A stretch of DNA of 64,000 nt from Chryseosolibacter sp049791675 (lineage in GTDB: Bacteria; Bacteroidota; Bacteroidia; Cytophagales; Cyclobacteriaceae). The position numbers were made by a program, and so were the translations under genes. Below the pieces are notes generated by a model, which was not told the DNA's origin, searched no databases, and worked only from the letters and a program-made list of their open reading frames with translations. Shown here in pieces: positions 43,398-51,730 of the stretch (positions are counted from its first letter, which is position 1; the number at the start of each line of letters is the position of its first letter). The stretch lies in NCBI GenBank assembly GCA_049791675.1, contig JBARAD010000141.1:1-64000 (forward strand). The letters are read 5' to 3'.

Positions 43398-44360
43398 TTA
43401 ATTTCCGTTTTCGCGTTTACGCTGTTGTTCCAGGTCCCTTTCGATCTTCTTTCTGCTCTTGCCCAGGGGGGCCATGAAATGTCTGGGATTTTCATTAAAG
43501 TGGGAGGCCAGCGAATCCAGGTTTTGAAGCAGGTTATTCAGATTGACATAGAGCGTATCCTCGGTCATAAGCTTGCTTGCTGTGTTGTTTCCACTGTTCA
43601 GGGAAGTGAGCGTCTGGTTTAACTTGGTGAGCGATTGCTGCGCCTTGTTGATGGTTCCGGTCAACTCCAGCCTTTTCAGGGAATCTGACAGAGTGCGGAA
43701 ATTTTCCAGCGTCGGTTTCAGATCCGTTAAGGCAGTATTCAGATTTTTTCCCACCTGGTCAAAAGTGCCGGTCATTTGTCCCAGTTTGCCATTCAGGTTG
43801 GCAATGGAATGGTTGATCATCTTAGGCGTGGGCTCAAGGTCCTCGAACATCTTGTTCAGCAAGTTGGCACTCCGGCTTAAGGTATCCAGCATCGTGTTGA
43901 GCTTCCGCATGGTGGTCTGGACACTGGCGGCCATGGGTTCGGCGTTCTCGGCGAGGAAGTCGGCTATCCCCTTGGCGACCTCTGAGCGGATGGTATCTTT
44001 TGGATTGAGCCGGTCACCGGTTTTGCCTACGACCAGCTGAATAAACCGACCGCCGAGCAGTTCTCCGTTTAATATCACGACAGAGGTTTCATTTACCACA
44101 ATGTCTGAGTTGATGGATAGTTCTACGAGCACCCGGTCCTTCTGCTGTTGGATAATGATGTCACTGACGCGGCCAACGGCATAACCATTCAGAAAGATCT
44201 GGTTAGACTCCGTCAGCTTGTCGACGTTCTTATAGATAGCGTAATATTTGTAGTCAGAGGATAGAAAATCACTGCCTTTCAGGAAATTAAAACCAAAGTA
44301 TAATAATACGATGGCCGAGATCATGAAAAGGCCCACTTTAACTTCTTTCGATAATTTCAT
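43398..44360 (-). CDS. MCE/MlaD-family protein
   Basis: The 320-residue protein is anchored by one N-terminal membrane helix (VGLFMISAIVLLYFGFNFLKG, ~8-28). The MCE domain covers ~35-115: YYAIYKNVDKLTESNQIFLNGYAVGRVSDIIIQ and VVLNGELLGGRFIQLVVGKTGD. The remaining ~190 residues are a long helical tail with repeated leucines and N/K residues (LNTMLDTLSRSANLLNKMFEDLEP), suggesting a coiled coil. MCE proteins carry phospholipids between membranes with an MlaEF-type ABC transporter, not present here. It follows the amidase gene by 42 bases, a common Bacteroidota arrangement of envelope genes. Confidence 0.88.
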   Translation of the reverse strand: MKLSKEVKVGLFMISAIVLLYFGFNFLKGSDFLSSDYKYYAIYKNVDKLTESNQIFLNGYAVGRVSDIIIQQQKDRVLVELSINSDIVVNETSVVILNGELLGGRFIQLVVGKTGDRLNPKDTIRSEVAKGIADFLAENAEPMAASVQTTMRKLNTMLDTLSRSANLLNKMFEDLEPTPKMINHSIANLNGKLGQMTGTFDQVGKNLNTALTDLKPTLENFRTLSDSLKRLELTGTINKAQQSLTKLNQTLTSLNSGNNTASKLMTEDTLYVNLNNLLQNLDSLASHFNENPRHFMAPLGKSRKKIERDLEQQRKRENGN

Positions 44361-44402
44361 TCCTTAAAAGACTGGTTTGAAAGGTAAAATCCCTTTTGGT
44401 GG

Positions 44403-45182
44403 TCAATTTATGGATTCTACTTCACTTTTGTATTCTTTAAAGGCCCGATAAATGCCGGATGCAATCAGATCCTGGCCTTTTTCTTGCGCCAAAAATTGTT
44501 CTTCGGTAGGATGGGAGAGAAAGCCCGTCTCAATAAGAACGCTGGGCATGGTTGTGCGCCACAAAACGACAAATCCGGCTTGTTTTACCCCCCGGCTATG
44601 CCGCCCGGCGCGTTGCCTGAATTGGTCTTCAACCTTTTGGGCGAATGAAAGACTGCTTTCCTGGTATGCGCTTTGGGTCAGGGAAAACAATATGTATGAT
44701 TCCGGGCTATCGGGATCGAAACCTTCATAGCGCTCTTTATAGTCTTCATCCATCAGGATCACTGAGTTTTCCCGCTTTGCCACCTCGAAGTTATTCTCAT
44801 CTTTATGGAGTCCCATCACATAGGTTTCCGTACCGGTTGCCTTTCCCCCCGGCATTGAATTGGCGTGAATGCAGATGAAAAGATCGGCGCCAGCCTTGTT
44901 GGCGATGTTGGCCCTCTCATCGAGGGAGAGGTATGTATCATTCTTCCGGGTATAGATGACCTTTACCCCCGGGACATTTTTCTCTATATATTGGCCCACC
45001 TTCAGGGCGATCTTCAGCGCAATGTCCTTTTCCAGGATCTTTTTGCCGCGCGTTCCGGAATCTTTGCCTCCATGCCCTGCGTCAATGACCACTACGTCGA
45101 CTTTGAATTCCGGTCCGATGTAGTTGCTGGATGAGTTTAGCAAGGTTATTGCTACCAGAACTACGCTTACTCCAATATTCCT
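44403..45182 (-). CDS. N-acetylmuramoyl-L-alanine amidase (Amidase_3)
   Basis: It cleaves the amide bond between the sugar and the peptide of peptidoglycan. The catalytic domain starts VDVVVIDAGHGGKDSGTRGKKILEKDIALKIALKVGQYI, with zinc ligands H and E. It continues with DLFICIHANSM (second zinc H) and VLIETGFLSHPTEE (catalytic E). The start is uncertain. Earlier ATGs at 45296/45302 give 40 more residues through an A/T-rich stretch that overlaps the divergent lptD-like gene. A TTG at 45182 gives MRNIGVSVVLVAITLLNSSSN, a clean signal anchor, and leaves a 97-base promoter gap. I favour the latter. It is likely co-transcribed with the MCE gene. Confidence 0.85.
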   Translation of the reverse strand, partial: RNIGVSVVLVAITLLNSSSNYIGPEFKVDVVVIDAGHGGKDSGTRGKKILEKDIALKIALKVGQYIEKNVPGVKVIYTRKNDTYLSLDERANIANKAGADLFICIHANSMPGGKATGTETYVMGLHKDENNFEVAKRENSVILMDEDYKERYEGFDPDSPESYILFSLTQSAYQESSLSFAQKVEDQFRQRAGRHSRGVKQAGFVVLWRTTMPSVLIETGFLSHPTEEQFLAQEKGQDLIASGIYRAFKEYKSEVESIN

Positions 45183-45279
45183 CAAGGGCTGTACAATGTT
45201 TAATGTATTTGCAATACCTTTACCCAAAATTGTAAATTTTTCCCTAAAACTTAAAAATTTTAGTGTCAATTCGAGGGTT
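45183..45279. promoter_or_regulatory. A/T-rich divergent promoter gap, amidase / LptD-like
   Basis: These 97 bases are far richer in A and T than the coding DNA on either side. They hold -7-like elements, one mismatch from TAnnTTTG, on both strands (TGTATTTG on plus near 45206, CAATTTTG on minus near 45230). The reading is that both genes start with non-ATG codons outside it; the longer frames of each gene would run through it. Confidence 0.5.
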
Positions 45280-48021
45280 GTGCGGTATTCTTTCATATTC
45301 ATTGTAGTATTTCTTTCAATAGCGGTTTCTACAGTCGCTCAGGTTGAAAATCCTATAAAAAATCCTGCCGGCACTTTGCCGGTGAGGCAGGATACCGCGC
45401 GGGTACCCGCCGATACTATTCCTAACCGATCTGATAGCCTCAATATTACGTCTGACAGCCTGAATATTCAGAATGATACAATTCCTCCGGCAAAAGGTGA
45501 CATAGAGACTACAATCAACTATACTGCCAGAGATTCCATCCGGGCGAGCGTTGACGGAAAAATGATCTGGTTATATGGCGAAGCAAAGATCACCTATGGG
45601 ATGATCGAGCTGGAAGCGGAAGAGATCGTGATCGACTATGGCAATAGTACCATGACGGCCCATGGCGTTCGCGATTCGCTGGGAAACAGGATCGGATTTC
45701 CTGTTTTCAAGAACGGCGCCGAGCTATACGAAACCAAAGACATCGTTTACAATTTCAAGACAGGTCGCGCACGGATCAGCGAAGTCGTAACCCAGCAGGG
45801 CGAGAGTATCCTTCACGGGGAAACGGTATATAAAAATGAGAACAACGAATTGCTGAGTCTCCACAACCGGTTCACGACGTGTAACCTGGAGCATCCCCAT
45901 TACAGTATCATCTCGACGAAAACGAAGGCCATTCCGAACGACAAGATTGTTTCGGGTCCGTTCTACGTCGAATTCAATGACATACCGTTGCCAGCCGGTT
46001 TCCTTTTCGGGATGTTTCCCGCGCAACGTGAAAGCAGGTCCGGAATTATCGTTCCGAGTTACGGCGAGGAACGCCGCAGGGGCTTCAACTTCCGGGGTGG
46101 CGGATACTTTTTTGACATCAGCGAGTACATCAAACTGGCGCTGACAGGTGACCTGTACTCCAAGGGCGGACATGCGGTCTATGCGAACTCGAGCTACATG
46201 AAGCGGTATGCCTACAATGGAAACTTCAATTTCAGTTACTCCAAGAACAGGCTGGGTCAGAATATTGAAGACCGCGACGTATCGAACGACTTCCGGCTCA
46301 CGTGGAGTCACTCGCCCCAAACGAAAGGTACGGGCAGGTTCGCCGCTTCCGTCAATGCCGCGACGGCGACCTTCAACAAGAACAACAACCTGATGTATGG
46401 AAGCGTGAACGAACTCAATTCCAGCTCGCTCAGCAACATCAGTACGAAGCTGAGCTCGAATGTTTCCTATAGCAAACGGTTTGCAGGTACGCCTTTTTCC
46501 ATGGGTATCAACCTGAGCCACAGCCAGGACCTTCAAACCAGGCTCGTAGACTTACCGCTTCCGAACCTGACGCTGAACATGACCAACCTCTATCCGTTCC
46601 AGCGCAAAGGCAAGACCTCCATACTCGACAACTTTTCTGTCGGATACAGCATGACCGGAACGAACCGGATCACCAACAACATTGGAAGGGTAAGTCCCGA
46701 AGCCCAGCGTGACAGTATCGCGCCTTTTACGTTCGACAATCTTTCGCTCTTCTTCCGGAACGGCCGCAAGGGCGTCCGTCATACCATTCCTGTCTCGTAT
46801 TCCTTTAAGATGCTGAGATTTTTTACCCTATCGCCGTCGGTGAGCTACGAGGAGAAATGGTATTTTGAAAAGCTGAACTGGCGCTATGTTCAGGATGAGA
46901 AGACGGGAAGCTATGTTGCCAAGGCTGACACTGTACCCGGATTTAACCGTGTGTCGAATTATAGCATGAGTGTCGGCCTGAATACCCGCGTGTACGGCAT
47001 GTACTATTTCAAGGCGGGCAAAGTGAAGGCTATACGCCACGTCATCAATCCTAGCATATCCCTGGGGTTGACGCCGGACTTTTCCAAAAACCCGAATTAT
47101 TTCAATATCCTGAATCGCCCCTCCGGGCCGAATGACGTGTATGAGCCAAAAGTGGAGTACAAGTCGCGACATGAGGGATTTGTTTACGGATCTTCGTCTA
47201 TGGGAAGGGCGGGTTCGATCGGGTTTGGTATCGGCAACAACCTGGAGATGAAAGTCAAGGGCGAGAAAGATACTGTGGAACGTAAAGTCATGTTGTTGAA
47301 CAACCTGTCCATTGCTTCAAGTTACAACCTGATGGCTGACTCCTTCAAGCTTGCGCCGATCAGCATGTCGGCCAACACGAACATTATGGACAACATGATC
47401 AACGTGAATTTATCTGCCTCGATTGATCCTTACAATTACATACAGGTCCGGGATGAAGCGGGAAGGGTATCGGAAAGGCGCGTTGATGCCTATGCGTGGA
47501 AAGGCGGATCCCTTGGAAGGATCACGAATGCGACCCTTGCGCTGAACACGAACTTAAACCCCGACATGCGGAAGAAGGAAAATGCCACACGAGAGAAAGT
47601 GGCGGAATCTGATTTGCCGGAGGAGGACAAGCAGCACATTCTCGAGAACCCCAACGCCTACGTTGATTTTGATATACCGTGGAGTTTGAATATCGGGTAC
47701 AATTTGAATTACCGGAGGCCCATCACGCGCACTGCGGACCGGATACAACCGGCACAGGTCATCCAGACCCTGAATGTGTCGGGCGATCTTTCTATTTCGG
47801 AGAAGTGGAAAGTCACATACAACACCGGTTATCATTTTGAGTCAAAAGAATTCACCCAGACCAACGTCGGTATCTCACGGGATCTTCACTGCTGGCATAT
47901 GAATCTTACCTGGGTTCCTTTCGGACGATTCCAGTCCTATAATTTCACCATTGCCGTGAAGGCGTCCGTACTCCAGGATCTGAAGCTTGAACGCAGGAGA
48001 CCGTTCCTGGACAACCTGTAA
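45280..48021 (+). CDS. Putative LPS-assembly outer membrane protein (LptD-like)
   Basis: It is a ~913-residue outer-membrane protein that, by family, inserts lipopolysaccharide into the outer leaflet. I favour the GTG at 45280, which gives a clean Sec signal (RYSFIFIVVFLSIAVSTVAQ). An ATG at 45196 adds 28 unlikely residues. An OstA/LptA-like domain follows (WLYGEAKITYGMIELEAEEIVIDYGNSTMTAHGV), then the barrel with PVKNG-like inserts and alternating hydrophobic strands to the C-terminus (GRFQSYNFTIAVKASVLQDLKL). The order matches LptD, although Bacteroidota versions are divergent from E. coli. The amidase and MCE genes are divergent neighbours, which fits an envelope-assembly cluster. Confidence 0.82.
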   Translation: MRYSFIFIVVFLSIAVSTVAQVENPIKNPAGTLPVRQDTARVPADTIPNRSDSLNITSDSLNIQNDTIPPAKGDIETTINYTARDSIRASVDGKMIWLYGEAKITYGMIELEAEEIVIDYGNSTMTAHGVRDSLGNRIGFPVFKNGAELYETKDIVYNFKTGRARISEVVTQQGESILHGETVYKNENNELLSLHNRFTTCNLEHPHYSIISTKTKAIPNDKIVSGPFYVEFNDIPLPAGFLFGMFPAQRESRSGIIVPSYGEERRRGFNFRGGGYFFDISEYIKLALTGDLYSKGGHAVYANSSYMKRYAYNGNFNFSYSKNRLGQNIEDRDVSNDFRLTWSHSPQTKGTGRFAASVNAATATFNKNNNLMYGSVNELNSSSLSNISTKLSSNVSYSKRFAGTPFSMGINLSHSQDLQTRLVDLPLPNLTLNMTNLYPFQRKGKTSILDNFSVGYSMTGTNRITNNIGRVSPEAQRDSIAPFTFDNLSLFFRNGRKGVRHTIPVSYSFKMLRFFTLSPSVSYEEKWYFEKLNWRYVQDEKTGSYVAKADTVPGFNRVSNYSMSVGLNTRVYGMYYFKAGKVKAIRHVINPSISLGLTPDFSKNPNYFNILNRPSGPNDVYEPKVEYKSRHEGFVYGSSSMGRAGSIGFGIGNNLEMKVKGEKDTVERKVMLLNNLSIASSYNLMADSFKLAPISMSANTNIMDNMINVNLSASIDPYNYIQVRDEAGRVSERRVDAYAWKGGSLGRITNATLALNTNLNPDMRKKENATREKVAESDLPEEDKQHILENPNAYVDFDIPWSLNIGYNLNYRRPITRTADRIQPAQVIQTLNVSGDLSISEKWKVTYNTGYHFESKEFTQTNVGISRDLHCWHMNLTWVPFGRFQSYNFTIAVKASVLQDLKLERRRPFLDNL

Positions 48022-48280
48022 CGTGAATCGTCACTCGTGAGTGGGTGCCTGCGTCAACTCGTTTTTGCTGGGGTGTCGTCGCTGTTCGTGGGTGGTCAGT
48101 GGTGAATGGTGAGTGAGTCTGATGCGCGTGTGTTTTTCCGATCTTGATGGCGACGGGCGAATGCGCGGGAGGGTACGCGGCGCTACGCTTTCACCAGCCC
48201 GCGATTCCAAGATTATGAAAGAAGTTCCATGGACGCATGCGCTTTCGGCAGCATACCACCATTCACGATGACGATTCACG
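48022..48280. repeat. Heptamer array with ends in inverted orientation
   Basis: Words GTGAATC, GTCACTC, GTGAGTG (48023-48043) and GGTCAGT, GGTGAAT, GGTGAGT (48094-48114) recur on the plus strand. Complementary words ATTCACG, ATGACG, ATTCACG lie at 48261-48280. The two outer arms, ~21 bases each, are complementary except for about three differences. The 240 bases between could loop out. No target-site duplication or transposase is visible. Confidence 0.55.
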
Positions 48281-48384
48281 CTAACCACGCCTACGATGGA
48301 CTTTTTTCGTTATGAAGTGGTCACAATTCGTACGGTAGTAGGATCTAACGGTTGGGATATTTTCGATTCAGTAAACAGCCAGCG
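48281..48384. other. Short intergenic remainder before the first outer-membrane protein gene
   Basis: After the heptamer array, about 100 bases lead to the ATG at 48385. I see no confident promoter or terminator here. Together with the array the gene-free stretch from 48022 is ~360 bases. Confidence 0.4.
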
Positions 48385-49011
48385 ATGTTGAAAATCAGAT
48401 TGTTGCTTTTTTCATTCCTGATGATTGCCGTTGCGAAGCGTGATGGCTTCGCTCAAATGAGCGGCGAGGACACAAAATCCGGTTGGTTTTCTTTGGGCGG
48501 GAGGAGTACGCTGAGTGCCTTTGACCGGGATGGAGGAGGATTGGGAACGGGAGGGCAATTCCGGATCCAATTGAGTGACCGTGTGAACACGGAGTGGTTT
48601 GCGGATTACATTACCATCAACATGTCGGACGCGGTGAGGAGTGAATATTATCATATCGGGTGGTCGGTGATGTTTTATCCTTTTGATAAGCTTCAGTATC
48701 CACGTGCTTTTCAGCCTTACGTCCTGGCAGGGCATTGTTTCGATTATAATAGAAAGTCAGTCATTCAGGATCCATCCGTGTCGAAAGAGAGGTGGGGCTC
48801 CGCGGTCCAGGCTGGGATTGGAACCCATATCAACTTCACGGACAAATTCGATATTTCGTTTACGTGTCAGTATATGACACATCTCACAAAAGGACTTGAG
48901 TCTGTTGCGGAGGGTGATCAGATAGTGATCGTCGAACATGATCATCCGTCACTGGAGGGGCACCTGTTGGCCACCGTGAGTTTCAATTATAAATTGTTTC
49001 GGCTGTGGTAA
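48385..49011 (+). CDS. Predicted outer-membrane beta-barrel protein
   Basis: It is 208 residues from the ATG at 48385, with a signal peptide (MLKIRLLLFSFLMIAVAKRDGFAQ). The mature part alternates polar and hydrophobic residues in short strands (GGQFRIQLSDRVNTEWFADYITINMSD, GSAVQAGIGTHINFTDKFDISFTCQYMTHL). It ends in a strand with a terminal aromatic (ATVSFNYKLFRLW), all typical of a small eight-stranded barrel. I cannot name a family. Its stop overlaps the start of the next gene by seven bases, so the two are probably translated together. Confidence 0.72.
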   Translation: MLKIRLLLFSFLMIAVAKRDGFAQMSGEDTKSGWFSLGGRSTLSAFDRDGGGLGTGGQFRIQLSDRVNTEWFADYITINMSDAVRSEYYHIGWSVMFYPFDKLQYPRAFQPYVLAGHCFDYNRKSVIQDPSVSKERWGSAVQAGIGTHINFTDKFDISFTCQYMTHLTKGLESVAEGDQIVIVEHDHPSLEGHLLATVSFNYKLFRLW

Positions 49012-49577
49012 AATTGCATTTAATATTGATCCTTGGGTTGTTTCTTTTTTTCATGTCGCCAGCTGAAGCGCAGGAAGATACTTATGCAGGTGCGGGGCTG
49101 CTCAGGGGGCAGCTTACAATAAGTCCGTCGCGCGCGTTCGCGCTGAAAGAATCATATTTCTATTTGCATGGGAACGTCGCAGGCTACCTGAGTTCCAGAA
49201 TATCCGTATCGGGTGAAGGATACTATTATCTGGGATCCTTTTCAGCTACGAACAGTTTCGACTATCATCACACCGCTTTCTTCGGACCGTCCTGGCATTT
49301 CCCGATGAACAATCACGATCTCTATGTCGGACTGCAGCCCGGTCTTTCATTCACGAAGCTTCATGTAGGTAAGAATGAGACCTCGAAAACGCACATGGGA
49401 GTCAATCCAATGTTTTCAATGGTGGCAGGTTACAACTTTTTTGTCAACGGTGTCTTTCACTTTTTTGTCCAGACGCGATATGTCCTTGGAGAGCACAACT
49501 ACGACAAGCCTGTGAATCTATCGGAGCTGCGGCTTTCCGCGGGCTTGGGATTTCATCTTCAAACGCGGAAGTGGTAG
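49005..49577 (+). CDS. Predicted outer-membrane beta-barrel protein
   Basis: A GTG start overlaps the stop of the preceding gene by seven bases. The 190 residues open with a signal peptide (VKLHLILILGLFLFFMSPAEAQ), then barrel-like strands such as GYLSSRISVSGEGYYYLG, FFGPSWHFPMNNHDLYVGLQPGLSF and FHFFVQTRYVLGEHN. The C-terminus, LSAGLGFHLQTRKW, again ends in an aromatic. It appears to be a partner or paralogue of the neighbour, sharing size and topology but little sequence. Function unknown. Confidence 0.7.
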   Translation: MVKLHLILILGLFLFFMSPAEAQEDTYAGAGLLRGQLTISPSRAFALKESYFYLHGNVAGYLSSRISVSGEGYYYLGSFSATNSFDYHHTAFFGPSWHFPMNNHDLYVGLQPGLSFTKLHVGKNETSKTHMGVNPMFSMVAGYNFFVNGVFHFFVQTRYVLGEHNYDKPVNLSELRLSAGLGFHLQTRKW

Positions 49578-49881
49578 ATTGTTGGCCATAAATTGAATCC
49601 TTCATCGCGGCGCGGAGGGTGCCTTGGCAGTTCGGTCTTAAACACTTCTGATATTTAAGATAAATCGTATATTCACATGATCCCGACGGCCACAATGGCC
49701 CGGGGTCGGAATCGTGGCCATGCAGATTCCGCCGTGATGTCAAGGAAGCAAAAGAGACACTTTGCGGTTAACAGAAATACTTTGACGCGGCCAAGAATAT
49801 GATCGTCACGTTCCTTTCGCACATCCGGAAAAGTTTCCTGCGATCTTCTCCTGACGCAATCTTTATAATGCTGCGATCGAA
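49578..49881. other. Gene-free region
   Basis: About 300 bases between the second barrel gene and the GNAT gene. A G/C-rich stretch near 49688-49722 contains inverted repeats (GGCCAC / GTGGCC and CCGAC / GTCGG), possibly a structured transcript end without a T run. No credible coding frame. Confidence 0.45.
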
Positions 49882-50334
49882 ATGATAACAATCACGCGAA
49901 CCAATTCCGACAATCCGGATTTCATTGCGCTTGTGCAACTCCTCGACGCCGACCTGGCTGCACGCGATGGGGAAGAGCATTCTTTCTATGCGCAATTCAA
50001 TAAGATCGACAAGATCAGACATGTGGTAGTGGCCTATGATAATGCAGAAGCAGTAGGATGCGGCGCCATAAAAGCATTCTCCGCCGATGCCATGGAAGTG
50101 AAACGCATGTACGTGCTGCCGGCCCATCGGAAGAAAGGAATTGCTGCAATGATCTTGTCGGAACTGGAAACGTGGACGGCCGAATTATTTTATTCCAAAT
50201 GCATACTGGAAACCGGTAGGCGCCAACCGGAAGCGATCGCCCTTTACACTAAACAAGGCTATAAACACACCGCGAATTACGGGCAGTACGCTGGCGTAGA
50301 GAACAGTGTTTGCTTTGAGAAGATACTTTTCTGA
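49882..50334 (+). CDS. GNAT-family N-acetyltransferase
   Basis: The 150-residue acetyltransferase shows VKRMYVLPAHRKKGIAAMILSELETWTAELFYSKCILETGRRQPEAIALYTKQGYKHTANYGQYAG. The acetyl-CoA loop is RKKGIAAM and the late GYKHTANYGQY segment is common in the PhnO/YafP-like group. Acceptor unknown. It stands alone on the plus strand with ~300 bases on each side, so it has its own promoter. Confidence 0.84.
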   Translation: MITITRTNSDNPDFIALVQLLDADLAARDGEEHSFYAQFNKIDKIRHVVVAYDNAEAVGCGAIKAFSADAMEVKRMYVLPAHRKKGIAAMILSELETWTAELFYSKCILETGRRQPEAIALYTKQGYKHTANYGQYAGVENSVCFEKILF

Positions 50335-50628
50335 TGGGAAGGATTTCGTGATAATGACGCGTTCGATTCGCAACTTCCGTCAATGTCTCCACAATGACCG
50401 GTGAATGCAAACCGCAGTTGAGCGATGATAAAAATCCTTTGGTCCCGCATCACCCGGATTTAGGTACAGTCCAATCTCATTTATACCGATACATATACCC
50501 TTTTTGCGTGTAACCCGGCCGTAATATGGCTGTCAGGGCACTATTGAATTTCGAAAAAAATCAGCCTTCCAGCGGGTTTCAATGCGGTTTTCATAGCGGT
50601 AGCTTTTCATATTCAAAAACCTCCGCGT
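50335..50628. other. Gene-free region upstream of the aspartic protease gene
   Basis: These 294 bases show no repeats and no convincing TAnnTTTG element. Nothing identifiable beyond being the upstream region of the protease gene. Confidence 0.4.
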
Positions 50629-51546
50629 ATGAAAAGCTCCTGTGTTGTTGCCGCCACCATCTTTTTTCTGGTCTTGTTCCCTATAGCTGCTTTTGCAGCT
50701 AAACCTGTCGCAGGTTTTTTCCTGCCGGATTCCGTAAATGAAATGACGCTGGAGTACCGGACCGTCAAAGGGCTGATCGTACTGCCTGTCACCATCAATG
50801 ATTCCATTCAGGTGAACCTGATCCTCGATACGGGTTGCAGGAATCTTATCCTGTTTGGGAAAAGGTTCAGCCGGATGTTCAAAATGAATTCGGCAAAGCC
50901 GATCCGGTTTTCAGGCTTGGGCAGCGGCGGACCGGTCACCGGAAGTTTATCCATCGGAAACAAGGTGAGCATCAATGAAGTGCTGGGCGAGCAGATTCCC
51001 GTGGTAGTGGTAGGCAACACAAATTTGTTCGGTTATTACAAAAATGTCCACGGCGTCATCGGTCATGATATCTTCCTGAAGTTTGAGGTGGAGCTGAATG
51101 CCAGGGCGCGTACGATCACGTTCAGGAAAGCTGTTAAGAGTATGCCACCCGCGGGATATACACATGTTCCCCTCCGCATTGTCGACGCAAAACCGATGAT
51201 GCAATCGAAAGTATACATGGACAAAGACACGCATCACACTTTTGACCTGATGATTGATACCGGATCCTCCCTGGGATTACTGTTGAAATCAACCAATGTC
51301 TCAGCACTGGTATCGCAACGCCAGGAAAAGATCCTCGGTATCGGTTTTAACGGGCCGCTCTCCGGATTTCACATCACCACCAGGAAAGTAAGTCTTACGG
51401 GAATGGACATCGAAAAAGTTCCTACCGGGATTGTTTCATCGTCCTGGCATAACAATGCCTCGATCGGCATGGATATTCTGAAGGACTACATCCTTGTGCT
51501 CAATTATTGTAAAGCGTATGCATGCTTCAAACGGAATGACGCGTGA
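50629..51546 (+). CDS. Exported retropepsin-like aspartic protease with two DTG motifs
   Basis: The 305-residue protein has a Sec signal (MKSSCVVAATIFFLVLFPIAAFAA). It carries two aspartic-protease motifs: DTG at residues 67-69 (LILDTGCRNLILFG) and DTG at 210-212 (MIDTGSSLGLLLKS). Each is followed by the hydrophobic-hydrophobic-glycine strand of the fold (IGHDIFLKFEVELN and IGMDILKDYILVLN). Two motifs in one chain imply a bilobed, pepsin-like arrangement built from two retropepsin-type halves. It is likely periplasmic or surface. Bacterial substrates are unknown. It converges on nuoN. Confidence 0.83.
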   Translation: MKSSCVVAATIFFLVLFPIAAFAAKPVAGFFLPDSVNEMTLEYRTVKGLIVLPVTINDSIQVNLILDTGCRNLILFGKRFSRMFKMNSAKPIRFSGLGSGGPVTGSLSIGNKVSINEVLGEQIPVVVVGNTNLFGYYKNVHGVIGHDIFLKFEVELNARARTITFRKAVKSMPPAGYTHVPLRIVDAKPMMQSKVYMDKDTHHTFDLMIDTGSSLGLLLKSTNVSALVSQRQEKILGIGFNGPLSGFHITTRKVSLTGMDIEKVPTGIVSSSWHNNASIGMDILKDYILVLNYCKAYACFKRNDA

Positions 51547-51730
51547 GGGGTCATTTGTTTCGCGCAAATTCGCCAGGGCGACTGATATGGCGCGGAGGTA
51601 CTTGATAGGAGAAGCTGGCCAGGTGCTACCTGACGTGGTGCCCAGTAAGTTGTTCGAGATCGGCAGACTCGCGGTAGCTGCGGTTTTTATTCTCACGCAA
51701 AGCCTGCGGGAGTGCAAAGGATTCGGCTTT

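Noticed and set aside
45724..46536. 270-codon antisense frame inside the LptD-like gene
   Set aside because: Shadow frame with no upstream signals and no family features.
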